The notes: a model not told the origin generated them from the sequence alone. Counted from the first letter of the stretch, positions 1-9,228 are shown. The stretch is 39,554 bases of DNA from Balneolaceae bacterium (GCA_007694035.1 RECM01000181.1:1-39554), one strand, 5' to 3'. A program made the numbers and translations.

Positions 1-666
1 GAATCGCGCCTATACAGAAGCCTGGCCACAAACAGAATCGACCTGATTCCGGAGCTCGGGCCCCTTTCGCTTCAAGGCCTTGTGGATGAGGACGGGGAAC
101 TGCGGGCCAGTTTTCAGGATCGCTACCGCCTGATTCCGCTGGGACAGAAATCGTGGGAGATCGCCTACAACCCGTTAAACCGGTTTGATATAACAATGGA
201 ACAGGCCGGTTCTGTGCTGCAGAATATTCCGTTCGGTGAACTGACCGATTCTCTGAACATCCCGATGCTGAAAATTGAGAGTACTCTCCCCGCTTTTGGC
301 AGCGAAGGTTTTGAAGCCGTTAAGCGGCGTTTTCCTGAATCGGTGTCACGCAGAAATGTGCTCCTGATGAATTTCCCGGACTATGAATCGGGGTATATCG
401 CCAATGCCATCGCCCGCATATTGAGAAACGACATTAATGTAATGACAATCAATACCCCGAAACCGGGTATTGATGTACTTTTCATTACAAGACGCATGTT
501 CCAGGATCCCGGAGGGGATTTGAACACTGCAGGGTCACAAACACTGACCACCATTACAGTGCCAAGGTTTGCTGTATCACTCAGGAATATAGACGGTATC
601 AGGTTTAACCGTTTTGACTGGTGGATGAATATCAGTCAGATTGATCGTACCACCGTTCAATCCTGA
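1..666 (+). CDS. C-terminal fragment, possible extracellular solute-binding protein (5' cut by window)
   Basis: The frame is open from the first base, so the gene starts outside the window; a GTG at 82 is an internal codon and not needed as a start. About 221 residues are visible. The family is not securely recognised. The last 40 residues (VPRFAVSLRNIDGIRFNRF followed by an aromatic DWWMN segment) and an earlier region with an amphipathic helix and then a short strand resemble the C-terminal lobe of family 5 (peptide/oligosaccharide) ABC solute-binding proteins, which end in a similar 'N-hydrophobic-G-hydrophobic' strand. This is a weak resemblance judged by eye. No lipobox or signal can be checked because the N-terminus is missing. 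The stop codon at 664-666 lies inside the first unit of a 43-bp tandem repeat, so the last residues may have been shaped by repeat growth. Confidence 0.5.
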   Translation, partial: ESRLYRSLATNRIDLIPELGPLSLQGLVDEDGELRASFQDRYRLIPLGQKSWEIAYNPLNRFDITMEQAGSVLQNIPFGELTDSLNIPMLKIESTLPAFGSEGFEAVKRRFPESVSRRNVLLMNFPDYESGYIANAIARILRNDINVMTINTPKPGIDVLFITRRMFQDPGGDLNTAGSQTLTTITVPRFAVSLRNIDGIRFNRFDWWMNISQIDRTTVQS

Positions 667-845
667 GCTTATTACCATGCTGTCGGATCCTGCTATTGTT
701 CAATACCGGGTTGATCATCATGCAGTCAGTTCGTACTATTATTCGATCCTGAGTTGATCGTCATGCAGTCGATTCATGCCATTGTTCAATACCGAATTGA
801 TCATCATGCAAATAGATTTTTCGACCGTACTATCCTGACCAGAAA
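662..845. repeat. Imperfect tandem repeat, alternating 44- and 42-bp units
   Basis: Units begin at 662 (CCTGAG), 706 (CCGGGT), 748 (CCTGAG), 792 (CCGAAT) and 834 (CCTGAC), so spacing is 44, 42, 44, 42. Shared cores are TTGATCATCATGCA at 711 and 797, with a variant at 753, and ATTGTTCAATACC at 695 and 781. Units 1 and 3 end alike, as do units 2 and 4, which suggests an 86-bp higher-order unit. The array fills most of the gap between the upstream stop codon and the dehydrogenase at 904. It has no coding potential that I can support. Confidence 0.7.
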
Positions 846-903
846 CGCATCAGTACATACAAAACTCAGGCGAAACGGGGCATAACCCTTAAAACCATCA
901 CGG

Positions 904-1641
904 ATGAAAAAAACTGCAATTGTTACCGGCGCGGCAAACGGGATCGGTCGTGCTGTGGCAACCGCCTGTGCAGCAAACGGGTTCAGTGTGGTCATTGCCG
1001 ATATTGATGCGGAAAACGGGCAACATCTGCAGGACCGGCTTTTGAATGAAGGGTTCGATGCCATGTTTGTGAAATGTGATGTGTCCGACCCGGAGGCAAT
1101 AACCGGTCTTGTAAAAACTGCAGCAGACCGCTACGGACGCATCGATGTAGTGATCAACAATGCCGGCATTTCGGAATTCACACCGCCCGACGAACTGACC
1201 GTGGCCGGCTGGGACCGCATCCTGAACACCAACCTGCGCGGTGCTTTCCTGCTTACCCGCGAAGCGGCGCCGGTAATGAAAAAAAACGGCGGGGGAGCGG
1301 TCGTCAATATCGCCTCAACGCGGGCCCTGATGTCAGAGAAAAACTCCGAGGCATACGCCGCATCCAAAGGCGGGTTGCTGGCCCTCACGCACGCCCTGGC
1401 CCTGTCGTATGCCGATGATCACATCAGGGTTAACTGCATCAGCCCCGGCTGGATCCACACAGGAGACTATAGCAAACTCCGCGAAATCGACCACACCCAG
1501 CACCCTTCAGGCAGGGTGGGAAAACCGGAAGACATCGCCAGGGCCTGCCTGTTTCTCACCCATCCCGACAACGGCTTCATCAACGGCGAAAACCTGGTGA
1601 TCGACGGCGGCATGACCCGGAAGATGATCTATCAGTACTGA
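904..1641 (+). CDS. Short-chain dehydrogenase/reductase (classical SDR)
   Basis: A 245-residue NAD(P)-dependent oxidoreductase of the classical SDR family, which interconverts a hydroxyl and a ketone on a small substrate in the cytoplasm. The whole Rossmann fold is present: the cofactor glycine motif TGAANGIG at residues 8-15, an acidic residue at the end of strand 2 (VIADID, favouring NAD(H)), NNAG at 85-88, the structural Asn at 110, catalytic Ser138, and Tyr151/Lys155 in YAASK. The C-terminus has the usual 'NGENLVIDGG' strand. The length is normal. The ATG at 904 leads directly into MKKTAIVTG, so the start is secure, though no strong ribosome-binding site precedes it. It is isolated on the + strand, between a repeat array and the convergent phosphodiester glycosidase, so context gives little about its substrate. 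A sugar or uronate-derived alcohol is possible. Confidence 0.92.
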   Translation: MKKTAIVTGAANGIGRAVATACAANGFSVVIADIDAENGQHLQDRLLNEGFDAMFVKCDVSDPEAITGLVKTAADRYGRIDVVINNAGISEFTPPDELTVAGWDRILNTNLRGAFLLTREAAPVMKKNGGGAVVNIASTRALMSEKNSEAYAASKGGLLALTHALALSYADDHIRVNCISPGWIHTGDYSKLREIDHTQHPSGRVGKPEDIARACLFLTHPDNGFINGENLVIDGGMTRKMIYQY

Positions 1642-1808
1642 ACAAACCCTTCCCATTCGAGTCTGTACAGATAATTTGTTCTGTTCAGCCGTACAGTTCT
1701 TCTGCTGTTCCGATCGTGGCCAGAAAAGGGTATATAAACCCATCCGTGCAGACCTGCTGCAGGTAATTACCTGGTGTTTTCGATCAGACGACTGCTGAAG
1801 TTGTGAAC

Positions 1809-4800
1809 CTATTTGATCAGCATCAGCTTGCGCGTATCGGTCCAGTTATGCGATCCGTCGTGCGAAATAGCCTCTATGGTGTAAAAGTACATCCCGCTGC
1901 TCAGGCGGGATGCATCGAAAGTGACTGCGTACCGGCCCGCATCCTGGCTCGTACTGGCCAGAGTAGCCACCCGCTGGCCGAGCAAATTCCAGACAGTCAG
2001 CCGGATGTTCGACGACTCTGCCAGGCTGTAACGGATGGTCGTGGTCGGGTTGAACGGGTTCGGATAGTTCTGGTGCAGCTCGAACCGGTATCCCGACGGG
2101 CTCACCTCCCCGGTTCCGGTATCTCTGACAATCACATTCACGCCCGGCGAGTGTGCCATGGCCCCGTCGTTCGTGATCTGCCGGATCCGGTAGTCGTAGC
2201 TGCCGGGCGAAAGCCCGACATCGGTCCAGTTGTAGGTTCGGGTCGTGTCCACAGTTCCGGCAGCCGGTACGGAACCCACATCCACAAATTCACCACCCTC
2301 TGGTGCCCTCTCAACCACATAGCGGTTCACGCTCATCTCCGAATTGACCGACCAGGTGAGCTCGATATTGGGGTTGTCCCACTCCGCATTGATGCTGTGG
2401 AAGCCTGTTGGCACAGTGAGTGCACTGGTTACCAGGTGATCGATGAAGAATGTGCGTGTCTGGTTCAGCAGGGTCTGCCCGTTGCCGGTAAGCCGGAACC
2501 CGTTGAACTGGTTGCCGGTTCCGGTAAGCTGTCCGTTGCCGGTGATGTAGCCGGTGAACAGGGCATCGTCGAGGCGGGTGCCGATCTGCTTCCATCCCAC
2601 ATGGTTCATCGGCATGGGCGGGCCGGCCTCAAGCTGGCCGCCGCCATCGCGGATCACGATGTGCAGGTTCAGGTCGGTGCGGCCATCCACCCAAACCCAG
2701 GCCCCCACATAGCTGCCCCGGAGGATGCGGCCAAGATCCTGGTTCGCACCACGGGTAATGCGTACGTCCCAGTTCGCGCCCGTGCCGTCGTCTACATAGG
2801 TCCACTTGCCGGAATAACTGCCCTCCCATGCCCGCTCGTTGCTCCAGACCAGGCTCGATGCCGGCACGTTCACGCCATGGATCTGGGCGCCGTGGGTCTG
2901 CTGCGGGGTGAACCAGCCGCCCAGGCCCGATTCGAAATCCCAAAGCACTGTGGCATCCACGTTCCGCTCCGGGTAATGGGCATCAATGCCAAGCAGCGTT
3001 ACAGACCCGTTTCCTGTGGCTACCGGTCTGAACTGTATTTTCCGTATGGTGATGGGGAAATCCGGATTTCCTGCTCCGGTGGCCTCCGCCAGATTGAACC
3101 CGGTCTTGCGAACATCATTCCCGGTAACGACCGAAACCTGGTTCAGCACAAATTCATCACCGTCACGGTCGGTTATATGAATCTGGATGTTCACATCTTC
3201 GTTATGTTCCTGAACACTTAAATAGAGGCTGTCGGGACGCCCGGCCAGCGGCATTACTGTCGCCATATTGATCACCGCGCCGGATTGTGCATCATTCCAT
3301 TCCAGAAATGTTTCAGCATGTTCCGTAAAAGCTACCCGTATCAGTTCAGCACTTACCCCCTCAGCTTCAACTCTCCAGAGGCGATCTTCACTAAAATCTT
3401 CGGCCACCACGGTCGTGTCGTTGCCCGAGGAGTTGAAATGACTTTCAGCTGAGATCGTCTCCACACCGGCGGTAACCGTTCCGTAACCAAATCCGGTTAC
3501 AGTAAGCAGACCTCCGGCACCCAGTTCAAGCTCCTGGGTATCCGTCTGATAGACCACATTGTCGTGGGCCACATCAACCACATCACCGTTCGAATCGATG
3601 CCTATCACTCTCAGGTTCACTTGCTCGCCCGGCACCATTACAAGGTTGCGCGGGAACAGGTGCAGCCAATTAAGCGAACGCACCACAACCCGGGCCGAAT
3701 CGGCCACTTCGTTCCAGCGGATGTACACATAACCCTCCGCATTCACTTCAGCGGCAGTGAAAAGGCCATCGGAATCGATGCTCCCCAGTTCCGGGTCGAC
3801 CTCCCAGGCCACATCCGCCGGCAGATCGATGGGATTATGAAATTCGTCGGTGCCGCTGGCGCTGAACTGCAGCGATCCGCCCTGGTACACATTCCCCTCC
3901 GTCGGGTCGATGTACAGATGGGAAAGGGTTCCCAGAGGGGCCGTGCTGATGACCTGCAGCGAGTTCGCCACACTGCGCTCACCGCCGGGATCCGACGGCG
4001 AATTGGTGACCTCGCCGCGTACCACCATGGTCGTGGAGCCGCCCCCGTCAAGATTAAAAGCATCGCTCACCCCGATCGACAGCAGGAAGGATGCCATTTC
4101 GTTAAAGTTCATGCCCAGGCTCGACTCCTGCCGGCCATCGACCGTGCAAAAATAGACCCTGGTCGTATCGGCATTAAATCCCGCAAAGGTTCGCGGGTGC
4201 CGGGCCGTCATGAAGCTGCTGCTGATGCCCTCGTTCGCTGGATTCTGCGATGAAACATTAACGCCGTTATGCAGGATGCGGCCGCCTCCGGCCATCACCT
4301 GTACGATATCGGTGATGTCGTCGCCGAAGCCGAGCTTCACGTCGAGCGTATCGCCCACCGAAACGTGGGTCGTAATGAACGTGGCCGGAGCACCGGATGC
4401 CCCGGAAATCACACCCCCGTTGCCCGGAATGGCACTGTTTGACCCGGCACTGCCCGTAACCACCATCCTCATGGTTGTGCCGGCGATCCAATCCTCGTCT
4501 TCGATGAGCTCAACCGTAACTTCGGCACCGCCGCCGGCCGTACCCGTAGTGGCACCACGGTAATCGGTGTAGAACACCATAGCCCCGGAACCACGCGAAA
4601 TATTCACCCCGTTCACCGCGTGACTCTGGCCCGACGGGGCGGTTACCGAACCCGAGAAGGCAAGCCGTTCGATATAGGGGTTTCCGTGCACATCAACCGC
4701 CAGATTCGAACGGATGGTGGGCAGGCCCTGAACAAATTTGCCGTTCACCACCTGGTTCCCGATGGGCCAGCCGGTTTCAAAACTGAAAAAATCGGCATTG

Positions 4801-5075
4801 ATGGCACCTATTACCCGGTGCCCTTCATAATCATTCATATCTGACTGCACCGTGGTTCGGGTGAGTCCGTTGGGCCTGAACGACTCAATGCTGATGTACT
4901 CGTTGGTGATGTCGATCTCCAGCACATCGAGCCGGTACGGCCCGGGAATATGGTACTGGGTATGGATAACACCGGGTGCCACGGTTCTTGAACTCACGGT
5001 ATCCGGCTGGGCAACAAGAATATCTGTCAGTAAAAACAAGCAGATAAACAGGGGTAGAATGTAACGTTTTATCAT
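1809..5075 (-). CDS. T9SS-exported NAGPA-type phosphodiester glycosidase, multidomain
   Basis: A protein of about 1,088 residues beginning with a signal peptide (MIKRYILPLFICLFLL, cleavage after LVAQ). Residues about 30-375 form a phosphodiester glycosidase domain of the NAGPA family (PF09992), whose mammalian member removes GlcNAc from GlcNAc-1-phospho-6-mannose. Family hallmarks are visible: 'HPRTFAGF' near residue 292, 'VYFCTVDGRQ' and the signature NLDGGGSTTMVV near 345. A bacterial-Ig-like region, a carbohydrate-binding-like beta-sandwich (about 650-880) and a fibronectin type III domain (about 892-985) follow. The C-terminus is a T9SS type A sorting domain (NYPNPFNP ... KLMLIK). The frame continues upstream to 5156, but the ATG at 5073-5075 has GAGG six bases ahead and fits the signal peptide. 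It is the last gene of the same-strand block, 167 bp after the CstA gene. It acts outside the cell; the bond cleaved is inferred from the family. Confidence 0.88.
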   Translation of the reverse strand: MIKRYILPLFICLFLLTDILVAQPDTVSSRTVAPGVIHTQYHIPGPYRLDVLEIDITNEYISIESFRPNGLTRTTVQSDMNDYEGHRVIGAINADFFSFETGWPIGNQVVNGKFVQGLPTIRSNLAVDVHGNPYIERLAFSGSVTAPSGQSHAVNGVNISRGSGAMVFYTDYRGATTGTAGGGAEVTVELIEDEDWIAGTTMRMVVTGSAGSNSAIPGNGGVISGASGAPATFITTHVSVGDTLDVKLGFGDDITDIVQVMAGGGRILHNGVNVSSQNPANEGISSSFMTARHPRTFAGFNADTTRVYFCTVDGRQESSLGMNFNEMASFLLSIGVSDAFNLDGGGSTTMVVRGEVTNSPSDPGGERSVANSLQVISTAPLGTLSHLYIDPTEGNVYQGGSLQFSASGTDEFHNPIDLPADVAWEVDPELGSIDSDGLFTAAEVNAEGYVYIRWNEVADSARVVVRSLNWLHLFPRNLVMVPGEQVNLRVIGIDSNGDVVDVAHDNVVYQTDTQELELGAGGLLTVTGFGYGTVTAGVETISAESHFNSSGNDTTVVAEDFSEDRLWRVEAEGVSAELIRVAFTEHAETFLEWNDAQSGAVINMATVMPLAGRPDSLYLSVQEHNEDVNIQIHITDRDGDEFVLNQVSVVTGNDVRKTGFNLAEATGAGNPDFPITIRKIQFRPVATGNGSVTLLGIDAHYPERNVDATVLWDFESGLGGWFTPQQTHGAQIHGVNVPASSLVWSNERAWEGSYSGKWTYVDDGTGANWDVRITRGANQDLGRILRGSYVGAWVWVDGRTDLNLHIVIRDGGGQLEAGPPMPMNHVGWKQIGTRLDDALFTGYITGNGQLTGTGNQFNGFRLTGNGQTLLNQTRTFFIDHLVTSALTVPTGFHSINAEWDNPNIELTWSVNSEMSVNRYVVERAPEGGEFVDVGSVPAAGTVDTTRTYNWTDVGLSPGSYDYRIRQITNDGAMAHSPGVNVIVRDTGTGEVSPSGYRFELHQNYPNPFNPTTTIRYSLAESSNIRLTVWNLLGQRVATLASTSQDAGRYAVTFDASRLSSGMYFYTIEAISHDGSHNWTDTRKLMLIK

Positions 5076-5160
5076 ATATAACCTCATGAATGCCTTAGGA
5101 TTAGTTACATACCGAATTAAGGATTTTCCCAATAAAACACAATCAAAACCCAACACACTC

Positions 5161-5240
5161 CCCTTTTGCCTTTTACCTTTTGCTCCCCACTTCTGCCTTC
5201 TGCTTTTTGCCTTTTCGTCGCCTTTTCGTCGCCTTTTGCC
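5161..5240. repeat. Pyrimidine-rich low-complexity tandem tract (CCTTTTGCC-like)
   Basis: This fills half of the gap between the CstA gene and the phosphodiester glycosidase and abuts the CstA stop codon. The + strand reads as irregular copies of CCTTTTGC/CCTTCTGC. A clean 11-bp duplication, GCCTTTTCGTC, lies at 5209-5219 and 5220-5230 and is followed by GCCTTTTGCC at 5231-5240. The apparent reading frames across it are products of the repeat. Confidence 0.6.
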
Positions 5241-5242
5241 TT

Positions 5243-6865
5243 CTACTCCCCACTCCCAGCCATCCCCATCTTATATCCCTCAAGGCTCCTTTTTGCCAGA
5301 AATATCAGCGCGACCGACAGAACAAACAGGATCGTCGCCACAATACCCAGCGTATAGCTGTGCGATGCAAAATTTTTCCAGGCAAACAGGAACAGGGAAC
5401 TGAGCGTTACCGCAAACATGAACACCATTGGCACCAGGGTGAAGACCGGATTTACACCGGTTTTGATCAGCCATACGGTTACAGCAAGCAGCGCAAGTGC
5501 GGCAAGAAGCTGATTGGCCGAGCCAAAAATAGGCCACAGCTCCTGGAACTGACCGGTGAGCAGTAAAGACATGCTGAGCAATACAACCAGCAGCGTACCT
5601 GCAAACCGGTTTCCAGCAAAAAACCGGGATACGGCCTGCGAATGGCCTTCAGCATACTCCTGAACCACAAACCGTGCAAGGCGGGTGCAGGTATCCAGCG
5701 AGGTAAGAGCGAAGGCGGAAACCGTGAGTGCCACAAATGATATCCCGAAGGCCAGCGGGATGCCGATTCCGGCCATAAAACCGCCTACACCCTCTGAAAA
5801 CAGGGTAACCGGCCCGGCCGTCATCAGGCTGCTGATGTACTGTTCACGGCTCATCACAATAACCGAACAGACGGCCACCACTGCCAGCATCGATTCGATC
5901 AGCATACCGCCATAGCCTACTTTTTTGGCATCCGATTCCATATCGATCTGCTTGGATGTGGTCCCGGAAGCAACCAGTGAGTGGAATCCCGATATCGCCC
6001 CGCAGGCGATTGTCACAAAAAGCACCGGAAACAGGTACCCCAGTGTTTCCACCTCAAAACTGACCGCCCCCGACATTTCGATATCGGGGTTCATCACCAG
6101 TATGCCGACGATGCCGAACAGCATCATCCCGTAGAGCAGAAAGGAGTTCAGATAGTCGCGCGGCTGCAGAAGGATGTTAACCGGGGTTACCGCAGCGGCA
6201 AAAATGTAGACCACCAGAATAATGATCCAAACCGGATATCCCAGGTTCAGTGGATACTCCAGGCCCACCCATATCATCAGGTACATGATGCTGACTCCGG
6301 CAATAGTGAGCAGCCAGAACGGGATGTGGAAGCGTTTCATCACAAATCCGAATACCAGTGCAAGCAGCATGAACAGCACCGATGCACTGGCAGCCGAGGG
6401 CACACTCACAAAGGTTTTGGCCACAATATCCATGAATACCGCTATGATGAGCAGCAGCGTTGCAAAAGCGAACACCAGGAACAGGTTTTTGCCCGTCTCG
6501 CCGATGTAGGATTTGATCACGACCCCTATGGATTTTCCCTTGTGGCGTATTGAAGCCATCAGTGATGTGAGGTCATGAACGGCACCGAAGAAAATACCGC
6601 CGATCAGGATCCACAACAGGGCGGGTATCCAGCCGAACGCCACGGCGATTACCGGTCCGACTATCGGGCCTGCGCCGGCAATGGATGCAAAATGGTGCCC
6701 GAGAACAACAGGCGCTTTGCTTGGCACATAATCCACACCATCCTTCTGTTTGTGGGCCGGCGTTATATTTTTATCGTCAATACCCAGCTTATTCGACAGC
6801 CAGGTGCCGTAGAACCGGTAAGCCAGCCAGAGTAAAATGCCGGATATGAGCAGAATGGATACCAT
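5243..6865 (-). CDS. CstA-family carbon starvation permease (short form)
   Basis: A 540-residue polytopic inner-membrane protein of the CstA family (PF02554). E. coli members CstA and BtsT take up peptides or pyruvate. The family signature is near the N-terminus: KAPVVLGHHFASIAGAGP starts at residue 50, followed by a long run of hydrophobic helices to the end. E. coli members are about 700 residues, so this is the shorter form without the extra C-terminal segment. The ATG at 6863-6865 begins a hydrophobic first helix (MVSILLISGILLW); only a weak AAAGA precedes it. It lies 278 bp after the T9SS cargo gene at 7144, with a hairpin element and an 8-bp tandem array between, so it may be transcribed separately from the receptor operon. 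The substrate is unknown; import of a small fermentable acid is plausible. Confidence 0.9.
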   Translation of the reverse strand: MVSILLISGILLWLAYRFYGTWLSNKLGIDDKNITPAHKQKDGVDYVPSKAPVVLGHHFASIAGAGPIVGPVIAVAFGWIPALLWILIGGIFFGAVHDLTSLMASIRHKGKSIGVVIKSYIGETGKNLFLVFAFATLLLIIAVFMDIVAKTFVSVPSAASASVLFMLLALVFGFVMKRFHIPFWLLTIAGVSIMYLMIWVGLEYPLNLGYPVWIIILVVYIFAAAVTPVNILLQPRDYLNSFLLYGMMLFGIVGILVMNPDIEMSGAVSFEVETLGYLFPVLFVTIACGAISGFHSLVASGTTSKQIDMESDAKKVGYGGMLIESMLAVVAVCSVIVMSREQYISSLMTAGPVTLFSEGVGGFMAGIGIPLAFGISFVALTVSAFALTSLDTCTRLARFVVQEYAEGHSQAVSRFFAGNRFAGTLLVVLLSMSLLLTGQFQELWPIFGSANQLLAALALLAVTVWLIKTGVNPVFTLVPMVFMFAVTLSSLFLFAWKNFASHSYTLGIVATILFVLSVALIFLAKRSLEGYKMGMAGSGE

Positions 6866-6912
6866 TGATTATTCTTTAAAGGTCTGTTCTTTTTATACTT
6901 GTTATCAAACGT

Positions 6913-7006
6913 CATGCTGAGCGAAGCCCTAAGCAAAGCCTGAGCGCAACGTAGTGAAGTCGAAGGGCGAAGTCGAAGCACGTCGCGGGATGCAATCCCG
7001 CGATAT
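6913..7006. repeat. REP-like element with hairpin
   Basis: It starts TCATGCTGAGCGAAGC, contains GAAGTCGAAG twice (6956-6965 and 6969-6978), and ends with a perfect hairpin: TCGCGGGAT at 6983-6991, loop GCA, ATCCCGCGA at 6995-7003. The 'tcatgctgagcgaag...gaagtcgaagca' wording resembles interspersed extragenic repeats found in many bacterial genomes. No second copy was seen in this window. No T-run follows on either strand, so a simple intrinsic terminator is unlikely. Confidence 0.5.
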
Positions 7007-7082
7007 GGTGGAACTTCTGTATGAATCATACCCTTAAGCAGCACATGGAGCCAATCACTGCAGGGAGCCAAACACTTCCACA

Positions 7083-7122
7083 TTCTATTGTTCTATTGTT
7101 CGCTTGTTCTATTGTTCAAAAG
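7083..7122. repeat. 8-bp tandem repeat TTCTATTG, five units
   Basis: Units at 7083, 7091 and 7107 are exact TTCTATTG; those at 7099 (TTCGCTTG) and 7115 (TTCAAAAG) are degenerate. The array lies 21 bp downstream of the stop of the T9SS cargo gene. The complement (CAATAGAA) matches a variant unit inside the array at 22896-22935, so the two arrays appear related in opposite orientation. Confidence 0.75.
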
Positions 7123-7143
7123 CATGCTAACACCTCAATGTAT

Positions 7144-9228
7144 CTATTTCACCAGCATCACTTTTTGTGTACGTGTATTCGCGCCATTGCTGATCCGCAC
7201 AATATACATGCCGCTGCCCATCATTGAAGCATCCCAGGTAACCTGGTGCGATCCGGCCGGCATCGACTCCCCGTTTCTGAGGGTTGCGACACGCCGCCCG
7301 AGCATATCGTACACAGCGAGCGTTACCAGCGACGATTCCGGCAGATCAAATGCCAGCGTGGTCGCCGGGTTGAACGGGTTCGGATAGTTGTTGTGCAGGG
7401 TAAACTCCAGCGGTACGCCTTCGCGGCCGACGGATGTGGCCCTGCTGTACTCCGCCTCGATCATCAGGTTGTTCTCGCCGCCAAACAATCCCGTTTCACC
7501 GATCTTTACCCACTCGTTGGTGTTGAGGTAAAAAGCGGTCGCCCGGAATTCAGCAGGATCGGTTACTCCCGCATCGCGGCCGATAGCGATCTCGTTCTGG
7601 TCGAAGTCGCCGGCCAGCACTACATGGAAATCGCGGCCTTCTTCCAGCTCATAGCCCCAGTCGGCAACATCCACGGTATTCCAGGCCTGCAGGTCGAGGC
7701 CACTCATCGGTACCGCTTTCAGATTGATCACACTGCCCGGCTTGCCGTCTTCATCCTGGTGCAGCAGCACAAACAGCCCATCGGTTATCACAATCTGGCC
7801 GCCCACACTGAAGCTGGCTGTCATCCGGTATACATATTCGGAATTGAACTGGGTATTCTGCAGAAAGCGCCAGGCGCCCGTCTCACCACTGCCGGTTACC
7901 CATGCGGCTGACCGGTACGTCGGCTTCGCTTCTGCCCCATCGGATATAAAGGAGAAACGGTCCTGGTCGCCCACACGGATCACCTCCGCGGTTACCCAGA
8001 AATCCTCGCCTGCATCAAGGGAGAGCCCGAGGCTGCTCACATCAATAGCGTTGAATTCATTCGGGCTGAACTGATTAAAGGGAATCACAACGGCATTGGC
8101 AAGTGGCGCGTTTTCATCCGGGCTGCGGCTGTCGTTGCCTGCTTCCGTAGTCAGGCTTTCGAATACCGCCCTCATCCACAATTCGGCATTCCGTGCAATA
8201 TCATTCCCGCCCCAGCGGCCCGAATCAGGGAAATAGGCCCAGCCTCCGGTTTCCAGAATAAGGCTCCGGCGTGGTTCGCCTACAGCTCCTCCACTGGCAA
8301 AACCGATGTGGTTCGGGTCGCCGGTTACCACCAGGTCATAGGCTACAATCACTTCCTCTCCGGGTTCAACATCTATACCCAGGTCGAAAACATCGATGGT
8401 ATTCCAGGCCTGCGGTGTAAAAGCACTCATTACAATTCTCTTTTCAGCGAGTAGTTCATCCGGCAATGCGGTTACACTGTCAACGGAATACACCCTCACG
8501 CGAAGATCGTCATTGGGTGGGGTATCACCTGCCGGCAAAAACGGACTGCTGCTCAGGTTTTCAACAAAAAACTGGACCTGCGACAGCCTTGTAGCATCGT
8601 CACCCTCAGGCGCCGTGTATCTCACTCCATATGATAAAACCGGATTCGCACCACTCAGAACCGGCATATTGAATACGATCGTGTAGTTATTGGCCGCATT
8701 CTCGTTACCGTACCGAACGGTATCGACTACGCCCCTTGCCGGTTTCAGCAGCGATATTTTCAGCGAATCGTTAAATCCGTCGGTGGAGCTGAAGCCATTG
8801 CCGGGAAAGAGTCCGATACTGGTAAGGAGCCCGCTGCCGGGTGAGGTGAACCTCACTGCCTGCTGTTCGAAGGTCTGGGGGACGTGATTGAACGGGAACG
8901 GCCAGTCGAACGCGATCTGCGGCCGGTGGTAGGAAATGGTTGAATCGGCCACGCCGCGTGTCAGGATTTCTTCCACCCAGAAATTGATGTTACGCAGCAA
9001 ACCCGCCTCCAGTGGTGTGAACCGCATACCGTACTGGATGATGAAATTCAGGTTCGGGTCGGGAAACCGCTCTATACCGCCCTCCTGGTCGGGTGCATAT
9101 GACCGGGGCATGGCGGCTGTACCGTCGAAACCGGCATCGTAACGCAGTGTTGCCGTTTCCTGGGCGAAGGTAACCGGCAAAAATGCCAGACAAACTGCTG
9201 CTGTTAACAGGATTATTCGGGCTTTCAT
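7144..9228 (-). CDS. T9SS type A cargo protein with three repeated beta-sandwich modules
   Basis: A 694-residue secreted protein of unrecognised family. The signal peptide MKARIILLTAAVCLAFLP ends near FAQ at residue 23. Three segments near residues 276, 395 and 519 repeat a pattern: (W/F)N(T/A)(I/V)DV, then LG or WG, then an acidic-G-(E/R)-D/E stretch and a strand. This indicates at least three copies of one extracellular beta module. The C-terminus is a T9SS type A sorting domain (NYPNPFNP, then a YDMLGRRVATL strand, ending KVMLVK). The start ATG overlaps the stop of the upstream symporter as ATGA (9225-9228), so the two are probably translationally coupled. No catalytic motif is visible. 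A surface binding or structural role serving the symporter's substrate is possible but unproven. Confidence 0.85.
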   Translation of the reverse strand: MKARIILLTAAVCLAFLPVTFAQETATLRYDAGFDGTAAMPRSYAPDQEGGIERFPDPNLNFIIQYGMRFTPLEAGLLRNINFWVEEILTRGVADSTISYHRPQIAFDWPFPFNHVPQTFEQQAVRFTSPGSGLLTSIGLFPGNGFSSTDGFNDSLKISLLKPARGVVDTVRYGNENAANNYTIVFNMPVLSGANPVLSYGVRYTAPEGDDATRLSQVQFFVENLSSSPFLPAGDTPPNDDLRVRVYSVDSVTALPDELLAEKRIVMSAFTPQAWNTIDVFDLGIDVEPGEEVIVAYDLVVTGDPNHIGFASGGAVGEPRRSLILETGGWAYFPDSGRWGGNDIARNAELWMRAVFESLTTEAGNDSRSPDENAPLANAVVIPFNQFSPNEFNAIDVSSLGLSLDAGEDFWVTAEVIRVGDQDRFSFISDGAEAKPTYRSAAWVTGSGETGAWRFLQNTQFNSEYVYRMTASFSVGGQIVITDGLFVLLHQDEDGKPGSVINLKAVPMSGLDLQAWNTVDVADWGYELEEGRDFHVVLAGDFDQNEIAIGRDAGVTDPAEFRATAFYLNTNEWVKIGETGLFGGENNLMIEAEYSRATSVGREGVPLEFTLHNNYPNPFNPATTLAFDLPESSLVTLAVYDMLGRRVATLRNGESMPAGSHQVTWDASMMGSGMYIVRISNGANTRTQKVMLVK

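Noticed and set aside
1642..1808. Terminator between the convergent dehydrogenase and phosphodiester glycosidase
   Set aside because: Only short imperfect stems (CTGTAC/GTACAG, ACCTG/CAGGT) without a T-run were found.
1803..3221. Long + strand reading frame (472 residues) opposite the phosphodiester glycosidase
   Set aside because: It is antisense to a gene with clear domains, has no recognisable motifs and arises from strong third-position GC bias. The same applies to + strand frames at 3564-4253, 9183-10166, 17750-18772 and 20866-21939.
5086..5403. Small + strand frames at 5086-5403 and 5166-5357
   Set aside because: They run through a low-complexity pyrimidine tract and into the antisense of CstA.
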